The notes beneath the pieces were generated by a model. It was given only the letters and a program-made list of their open reading frames with translations, did not search any database and was not told the origin of the DNA. The translations under genes were made by a program, and so were the position numbers. From assembly GCF_021869535.1 (NCBI RefSeq), contig NW_026262659.1, forward strand, positions 10,966,321 to 11,030,320: a stretch of DNA of 64,000 nucleotides, written 5' to 3'. The first letter of the stretch is position 1, and each line of letters begins with the position of its first letter. Source of the stretch: Mytilus californianus. Taxonomy: Eukaryota > Mollusca > Bivalvia > Mytilida > Mytilidae. Below, in pieces: positions 57,951 through 64,000 of this stretch.

Positions 57951-58256
57951 TCAGCCTCTTGGTAGAGAATCCAAAAGGCCTATAAACGAAACAGAAACCA
58001 CAAGGACTGCCAATCCTACACAACCAATATAAAATGACGACCTCCTAGGGTCTGAAGCACTGGTTCTCCGTCTGATGGCAGACAGATAATATTTGTTTAG
58101 AATTAGTGTATTGGTGTCAACAGTGCTTGCATGTGTCGGGTTCAGTTCACTAGTTACATGAACACGTTTCGCTTGTTGAAAGTTCTGCTTCTTTGTCTGA
58201 TGTACTCTGTTGTGGGTTGGTGGTTTGGGTGCTAGTTGTAATAGATGTAGTGCTTT
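57951..58256 (-). CDS. Terminal exon of a mollusc-type single-pass membrane protein
   Basis: On minus an acceptor (atatttcag) sits at 58257-58258 and the exon runs to a stop at 57951-57953. The last ~50 residues read TVDTNTL, then SAIRRRTSASDPRR, then a hydrophobic segment SSFYIGCVGLAVLVVSVSFI and a short tail LLDSLPRG. I recognise this ending from multi-copy mollusc extracellular proteins with a Ser/Thr-rich stalk and C-terminal membrane anchor. In the first third, a different phase gives a Ser/Thr-rich stalk (STTSITTSTQTTNPQQST, then ETCSC) ending at a TAG, so a frameshift near 58160 is likely and the copy may be a pseudogene. No other exon was found. Confidence 0.5.
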   Translation of the reverse strand, partial: KALHLLQLAPKPPTHNRVHQTKKQNFQQAKRVHVTSELNPTHASTVDTNTLILNKYYLSAIRRRTSASDPRRSSFYIGCVGLAVLVVSVSFIGLLDSLPRG

Positions 58257-58424
58257 CTGAAATATATGACCGTTTATCAAAATAACATTTGAACCAAAAA
58301 GCTTAATGTAAAACAAAATCTGTTAAATCATCGTTGCATATCAATACATTACAGCATTGGTGTTAGTAAATTAAAAGCTATAACAAAATGTAGGATGCGT
58401 TGTTTTATTAACTGTGATGTGGTT
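58257..58424. other. Putative intron 5' of the membrane-protein exon
   Basis: AT-rich with a pyrimidine-rich acceptor on minus. No other feature. Confidence 0.35.
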
Positions 58425-58676
58425 GTCGTTTGTTGTTGTGTAATATATTTGTTTTTCTTTAATATGTTTTACATGAATTAAGCAGTTAGTTTTCTCGTTT
58501 GAAATGTTTTACAATTGTCATTTCGGGGCCTTTTATAGCTGACTATGCGGTATGGGCTTTGCTCATTGTTGAAGGTCGTATGGTGACCTAAAGTTGTTAA
58601 TTTCTGTGTCATTTGTTCACTTGTGGAAAGTGTCTCATTGGCAATCATACCACATCTTCTTATTTTTATATAAAAC
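58425..58676 (+). repeat. Family B repeat, 3' half
   Basis: Contains gttgtcgtttgttgttgtgt, gtcatttcggggccttttat agctgac, gaaggtcgtatggtgaccta and tgtctcattggcaatcatac cacatcttctta. Confidence 0.88.
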
Positions 58677-59379
58677 ATGGTCTTAGTAAGTAATAATTCA
58701 TTAATGGCAACATAATACAAAGGATTTCTATAAAAAAAAAAACAACCTAGGATTACTGGATCCGCGGCTGGTAGAAATAGCTATTTCAAATGTTCCGATA
58801 CAATTGAATGATGAAGCTATTGAAATACCTTTTCAGATTTATATAAAACGCTATTATTTCCCTTTTTTATTTGAACGTTTTACTTTTAATTAATAACCTC
58901 GCATTAGGAAATAGTATTCGATTCCATGTAAAGTTGATTACTAGCTGTGCCATTGTGGAATTTAATATAGTATAATCTCCAAATTTGAAGGTTTGATTAA
59001 ATCTGTAAATAAACTATAACATTATATGCACACACAGCAGTTACTTAATTTATATTTGTAATCACAATTAGGAAACTCATTTCATCGTACTGTTGTGTCG
59101 TCAAATGTAAAAAAAAATCATTTAAATGGCCCAAACTATATAAAATTCTTTACACCAATAGACTATTCCTAAAAGAAATGACTGAAAGGGAAATCATTTA
59201 AATATTCTAAGTTTGCAAGAGAATAATAATCCTTTTCTTCATAAGACATTCGTGCACTATCAAGAAGAAAGGTATTATCATTTTCTTTACATATACTTCT
59301 ACAGTATAAGATTGCCTTCCGAAATATTGTAATGAGGTATATTGCACCAAAAAGTAAAATAACAAAAATACAGAACTCC
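58677..59379. other. No confident gene
   Basis: A 70-residue minus-strand frame (59169-59381) has a hydrophobic N-terminal helix and a tyrosine-containing tail, but it starts inside repeat L and lacks splice support. Not called. Confidence 0.35.
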
Positions 59380-59515
59380 AAGGAAAATTCAAAACGGAAG
59401 GTCCCTTATCAAATGGCAAAATCAAAATCTTAAACACATCAAACAAATGGAAAACAATGTCATATAATCCTTACTTGGTACAGGCATTTTCTTATCCAGA
59501 AAATAGTTGATTAAG
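59380..59515. repeat. Repeat L, copy 2
   Basis: Contains aaaacggaaggtcccttatc, aaatggcaaaatcaaaatc, acatcaaacaaatgga and cttacttggtacaggcattt, matching 42660-42800. Confidence 0.7.
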
Positions 59516-60119
59516 GGGGTACCCAACACTATACACCCAAAAAAACCTGTCGTTTAATTTTTCTTGTTTTTATCCCATTGATAAACTAGGCCAAGCTAAA
59601 CATCTTATAAAAATTTCGAAGGATTTGAACCATACGTTTAAAAGCTTTGGCAACTCGAATATGGCATCTTTTACATGCTAATATCAGCCTAATTTGGAAG
59701 TTTCAGAAATATGGGTATAGGGGTATATATGTTAAAAAAAAATAAAATTAATCCTAAATTGACAATAGCATAGTTAATAGTGAAAACTGAGGCGAATTTT
59801 AGTTCACCTATTCCCTTTACTTGTATTTTTTTTATTCTGGATTTAAATTTTTGTCCGAATTAAAAAAGGGGGGTCTCAGATTCAGCCCCCCAAAGTGAAT
59901 ATGATGGGTCAAGTATTTGAAGAAAAAATTAAAAAAAAAAAAAAAAATGTGTCGTTTAATTTTTTTTAAAAACTAACCATTTGTAGTGCTATATCAGTTT
60001 GTTATTTTTGCAAAAATTTATAAATTTTTATCCACCAGATTTTTTTCAATTATAGTTTTTTATAATACCACCACCCTCAATAAATAAGAGCAAGTTCCAT
60101 TCTGATAATATATTTGGGG
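59516..60119. other. No gene seen
   Basis: A-rich and T-rich runs (A run at about 59930-59946). No supported gene. Confidence 0.4.
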
Positions 60120-60700
60120 CATAGTTTTCTTGTCTTTTGACCTAGGGCTTAGATATTTTGCATGTTGAAGTATCATCATGAGGTAGAGTGTCACATATCA
60201 TGATGACTTTCATGTGACCTTGAAATTTGACCTCAAGGTCAAATAAATGTATTTTTGATAGAAAACAAGGCCATATGCATTTTTTTTGTTGTTTTTTTTA
60301 CCTAGGTCTTGCATCTTTTGTATGAGGATGTATCATAATGAGATGGAGTGTCCTGTGTTGTGATTATCTTCATGTGACCTTAAATTGACCTCAAGGTCAA
60401 TTTTATTTTTTACTATAAACACTTTACCATGCCTTGTTGTCTTTTTACCTTGGTCTTAGATCTTTGGTATGTGGATGTATCATCATCAGGTAATGTGTCT
60501 TGCACCATGATGACCTTCATGTGATCTTGAAATTTGACCATAAGGTCAACTTTATGTAGTTTTTAGCATGAAAATGACCAGGCCATGACTTTTGACCTAG
60601 GTCTTACATCTTTGGCAAATATGAATGTATTATCATGAAGTGAGGTGTTCCTTGCAAATTTGACCTTCATGAGACTTTAAAGTTTGGTTCATTTTATTTT
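60120..60700 (+). repeat. Tandem repeat, four ~140-160 bp units
   Basis: The anchor 'cttttgacctaggtctta.atctttggtatg' recurs near 60135, 60298, 60447 and 60588. Each is followed by 'tgtatcatcatgagg', 'tgaccttcatgtgacctt' and 'tttgacctcaaggtcaa'. A different family from A, although both contain a GACCTTGA-type motif. Confidence 0.8.
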
Positions 60701-61151
60701 AGTAGCTTCAGATAAATGATTTTTGAAATATTTATTTCATAGGGTACAATATCCAACCACTAGTATGTTTGACTTTGGCAGTCATTTTTTTGCAGATAAA
60801 AATGGCAAATTATTTATTTTTCAGTGTCAATTGATCTGGGACTATAACTCAAAATATGAAATTATAATGCAGGGAATCAAAATTTCATAGAACTTTGTAA
60901 TATACACACTTATTGCATTCTTACCACCTTCCAAGTTTCATTAAATTCTAGTGTGCGGTTTTTAAGGAGTTGAACTAACAAGAATAGGATAGACAAATGG
61001 ACAGACTGAAACATCATATCCTTGGCAAATTCATTGTGTTGGGAGAATAATAAAACAAGTATCAGGGTAGACACAGTCAGGTTATAGGAAAACACAGACA
61101 TATATTTATTTTTTGGCCATACAAAATTCATTCCTCAGTCTGAAAGTAGTC
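60701..61151. other. 3' flank of the exonuclease gene
   Basis: On minus the stop at 61152 is followed ~40 bases downstream by AATAAA (plus TTTATT near 61105), a plausible poly-A signal. No other feature. Confidence 0.5.
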
Positions 61152-62179
61152 CTAAATGCATTTCACAATCTTTGGTGGTATCTTATGGTCCTGTAAGACA
61201 AATGTCAGTCCATTTACATCTCGTACAGATGCCAGTTTGAGGTGTTTCAACGATATACCATCTTTTGCTAGTTGCATGCAAACTGGCCTTGAAACAATTT
61301 TATTACTTAGTACGTCAGAGTAGGAGTCCATGCAATTGTGGTATAAAATGGAAAATACATCATCAGATTTCACTAGTGAGGTAAATTTACTGTCGTATAA
61401 TGTTTTTAATGAATCCACATCCTCTATTGCATTGTGGGCAGAGTAATTTTCTCCTACAAACTGTTTGACAAGAGTCTGCTGCTTAAAATTTTCTACATCA
61501 TTTTTTGGAATATATTTTCTAGCCACTTTCATTGTGTCAATACAACCTTTCACGGTTTCACAAAATGTCGAAAACAAATTACATTCTTTCAATTTGTTAA
61601 CAATTACAGGAATGTCAAAGTTACAAATGTTATGACCTAGTATAATTGGCTGGTTCTGTTCCTTTAAAAAATGTATAAAATCAAGTAGGGCTTTATGTAG
61701 TGTCACAGGTTCAACTATATCTCCTCGAACATACATTTTATTTGTTCCATGGCTGTATGTTATACCAGTGATCTTACTGGCCTCGATCTGAATGTCCACT
61801 CTTGGGATGACATATCTGTTAAAACTATTTGAATTTGACTTAGCTGCTATCTGAATGATGTCGCTATTCCTACCCAAGCCTGTTGTTTCTAAATCAAAAA
61901 ACACTTTGCATTCAGTGCCATCTAGATTAAAAGGAAGTGGAATTTCTGTGGTTTGCTCAGGGTCCTGTTGAAGATCAAATTCCATTTGAGATCCATAGGT
62001 TTTTCCTTCTCTTACCAGATGTTTACGCTCGTTCTTATTGCGGTTTCTTTTCTTTTGTATACGGCCAACTTTATATTCCTTTGAATTCTTTTTTTCTTTT
62101 CTTTTTTCCATTTTTTATCTCTTACAGAGGAAATTGCCATTGTAAATTCTCCTGGAGAGAGGTTTGCTGCTTCATTGAT
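61152..62179 (-). CDS. DEDDh 3'-5' exonuclease domain, terminal exon of a Mutator-like transposase/exonuclease gene
   Basis: The minus-strand acceptor (tttttttag) is at 62180-62181; the stop is at 61152-61154. From a Met at 62111 one frame gives 319 residues. A basic linker is followed by REGKTYGSQM, then ExoI FFDLETTGL (D73, E75), ExoII GHNICNFDIP (D166) and ExoIII SAHNAIEDVDSL (H226, D231), so all five DEDDh residues are present. The exon's first codons (INEAANLSPGEFT, 62179 down) are in a different phase, so a frameshift in the A-rich run near 62100 separates the two. A TAA at 62115-62117 closes the exonuclease frame upstream. Known members join a Mutator-like transposase domain to this nuclease. 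Here the nuclease is intact, the linkage broken or mis-assembled. Confidence 0.8.
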
Positions 62180-62181
62180 CT

Positions 62182-63143
62182 AAAAAAATGCAACATAATT
62201 AAAATGTAATACATATATGCATTAAAATTTTAAAAATCAAGAAAAAACAGTAATCTCCATCATGAACACATATTTTGACCTATAATGGTAACTCTTTGTA
62301 TATCGTGACTTTGATGGATAGTTGTTGCATTAGCACACATACCACATCTGATAATGATATGAGAAGAAAGAAGATAATTGAGTTACATACTAGATAAACA
62401 TGATTCTTTACTGTAAATTGTACAATGTATATCTGCAGGGCTAAAAAAGCAATACAGTAATCTCCTTGTATATAAACATTGGATGCAACATGTAACATGG
62501 TTTCAAAAAGATAAAAAAATTATTAAAGGAGAATGTGTAAGATGTCATGAATGCCTCCGCTGTAGCTTTGCAATTTTCCAAGTTAAAAAGGGACAGAACT
62601 ATAGGTTGACAAATGAGTCACAACACAAATTTGAACTCTGTCTGAGTGTTGTGATTCTTATATGTATCAGTTTTATAAAAGTTGTATCAGACAAACTTAT
62701 GTTAGAGTAAGGAAACAAAACAATTTGCAATTTTCCAAGTTATAAAGGGGCATGACTCTAGAACAATAAGTGACTCGCTTTCCGTGATGAGGCAAACTTC
62801 AGTTAGAGTGAGGAAGGAAAGAGGATGAGAGTAAGGTCAGACGGACAAAAAGACATAGAGTGGACATAAAGATAGTACTAGAAATTTAATTTTAATGAAC
62901 TTTAGGTCAAGGTCTTAGTTACCAATCCTGGAACTTGACACAAGTGATATACCCACATACTAAAAATTCATTATATGCTATATCAAAAGATTAATAAAGT
63001 TATGGTCTGAACAGGCTTTTCTGAAAAGATGAAGAAGAAGAAGAAGAAGAAAGAAATAGAAGAGGAAAGAAAAAGAAGCAATCATATTCAAACACTATGT
63101 CACCCTTCGTTCAAAAAGAAGATGTAAAAATTTTCATAGTTAC
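62182..63143 (-). other. Intron of the exonuclease gene
   Basis: Bounded on minus by a donor after the exon at 63144 and the acceptor at 62180-62181, 964 bp in all (62180-63143). It contains a family B fragment, a short internal duplication (gcaattttccaagtta at about 62568 and 62730) and a GAA-rich microsatellite at about 63033-63075. Confidence 0.7.
62275..62350 (+). repeat. Family B end fragment in the intron
   Basis: Reads tgacctataatggtaactct, then gatggatagttgttgcatta gcacacataccacatct. Confidence 0.65.
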
Positions 63144-63228
63144 CTTGGATAAGTAGCCATATCCTTCATTTTTCTGAAGCACAGCTGCAGATAGCCTATT
63201 CTGAAGTGAGCATGATCCACCATAATGT
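63144..63228 (-). CDS. Internal exon of the Mutator-like/exonuclease gene
   Basis: 85-nt exon on minus with acceptor (tttttag) at 63229-63230 and donor gt at 63142-63143. One leading base completes a codon with the previous exon. Then 28 codons give HYGGSCSLQNRLSAAVLQKN followed by EGYGYLSK. It ends in phase 0 and joins directly to INEAANLSPGEFT of the next exon. The GGS..L..R...AV.QKN.GY pattern followed by LSPG is what I remember from the end of the transposase-like region in these fusion proteins. Phase agreement across three exons is strong evidence that the gene model is real. Confidence 0.75.
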
Positions 63229-63976
63229 CTAAAAAAGAGTATGAAGAACTTTTTAAGTACATTAAAATATATTCCCCTCTTCCTTTATTTGAACTTGATG
63301 TCAAAGGTGCAGGTAACAGTTACATACCAACTCACCAAATATGAAGACCCTTTGCAAAAGATTAATATTTTTATATAAAGTTTCACTATGATAGTATTGA
63401 CTCCCTTCATTGAAAACTAATAAACTTCAACCTGCCTGTTAACTTAAGTTTGAAAGATGGATGTACATCACTTTTAGTAGTCAGGGTATGAAAAATTTAA
63501 AGCCCTGACAAGATAATTAAGTCTTAGATGCATGGGTTTTTTTGTTTTTGGCTTTATGAACTAGCTGTCAATAATTGCAATGTGACATATTTGTTTTTCA
63601 TTTATTGATTTTTTACATTAATTTGGACATTAGTTTTCTTGTTTGAATTGTGTTGAATGTTGTACTTTGACATATGTATAATTGATTTCTTTTTACAAAT
63701 TGTGACTTGGATGGAAGAGGTGTCTCATTAGCACTCATACCACATCTTTTTATATCTATACATAAATTTGTGAATTGGGGCCTTTTATAGCTTACTATGT
63801 CATATGAGAATTGCTCATTGTTAAAGGCCTTTCTGTGACCCATAGCTGTTAATTTCTGTGTCATTTGGTCTCTTGTGTAGAGTTGTCTTATTGGTAATCA
63901 TACAACATATTTTTTATACTTGTATTCATTGTTGCTTAAGAATGTGAACTGACATGCAAATATATATACAAATTAC
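63229..63976 (-). other. Intron of the exonuclease gene with family B copy
   Basis: 748 bp, GT-AG on minus. Contains the family B copy at 63560-63910. Confidence 0.7.
63560..63910 (+). repeat. Family B repeat, diverged and internally rearranged
   Basis: Two family endings appear: tgtctcattagcactcatac cacatc (63721) and tgtcttattggtaatcatac aacat (63885), with ggggccttttatagcttact between them. Probably two overlapping insertions or an internal duplication. Confidence 0.75.
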
Positions 63977-64000
63977 CTTGATTTAGGTGCCTTTACAGAT
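63977..64000 (-). CDS. Partial upstream exon of the Mutator-like/exonuclease gene
   Basis: On minus the sequence ends ...SVKAPKSR with AAG followed by the donor gtaatt (63971-63976). Its last two bases AG combine with the first A of the next exon to give Arg in front of HYGG, preserving frame. The gene continues beyond the right edge of the window. Confidence 0.65.

Noticed and set aside
59169-59446. Two overlapping minus-strand frames with a hydrophobic helix
   Set aside because: They begin inside repeat L and lack splice or homology support.

Overview
The window looks like nuclear DNA of a bivalve mollusc, most probably a mussel close to Mytilus. It is AT-rich, has GT-AG introns and no prokaryotic gene organisation. 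It is packed with dispersed repeats that I recognise from mussel genomes: the ~450-bp family ending in a TCTCATTGGCAATCATACC-type motif (family B here), a hammerhead-bearing repeat, a tRNA-headed SINE and tandem-core elements. The species call is inference from repeat content. I see no rRNA, tRNA gene, CRISPR or prokaryotic feature.

Layout. 1-17 kb: almost entirely repeats. These are a 207-bp tandem duplication, minus-strand copies of a 147-bp-core element (family A) split by a 1.55-kb hAT-like insertion with a perfect 8-bp target duplication, several very small palindromic insertions, an inverted-repeat element with a ~160-bp tandem core, a SINE and family B copies. 17-26 kb: an array of eleven to twelve TCCCATGGGA palindromes on a 19-21 bp pitch, a decayed THAP/DDE transposase gene, two more family A copies and the first hammerhead ribozyme. 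26.5-30.75 kb: a nearly complete hAT transposon (terminal repeats, two-exon transposase, two reading-frame lesions), followed by a 650-bp AATATT-centred palindrome array. 31-41 kb: foldback elements, a degenerate tandem field and two remnants of mobile-element proteins. 41.26-45.39 kb: a segment bounded by identical 82-bp inverted repeats, containing a family B copy and a Penelope-like reverse-transcriptase remnant. 46-57 kb: foldbacks, a second inverted-repeat element (51.78-54.46 kb) and the second hammerhead. 57.9-58.3 kb: a minus-strand terminal exon of what looks like a mollusc-type single-pass membrane protein. 61.15 kb to the right edge: the 3' part of a multi-exon minus-strand gene whose last exon encodes a DEDDh 3'-5' exonuclease; upstream exons match what I remember of Mutator-like-transposase/exonuclease fusion proteins.

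There is no pathway or operon. The window is mainly a record of nested mobile-element insertions, several datable from target duplications and interruptions. The firmest calls are the two hammerhead cores, the hAT transposon, the 2.0-3.6 kb hAT-like insertion, the exonuclease exon and the palindrome arrays. The least certain are the isolated candidate exons and the superfamily assignment of the non-coding elements.
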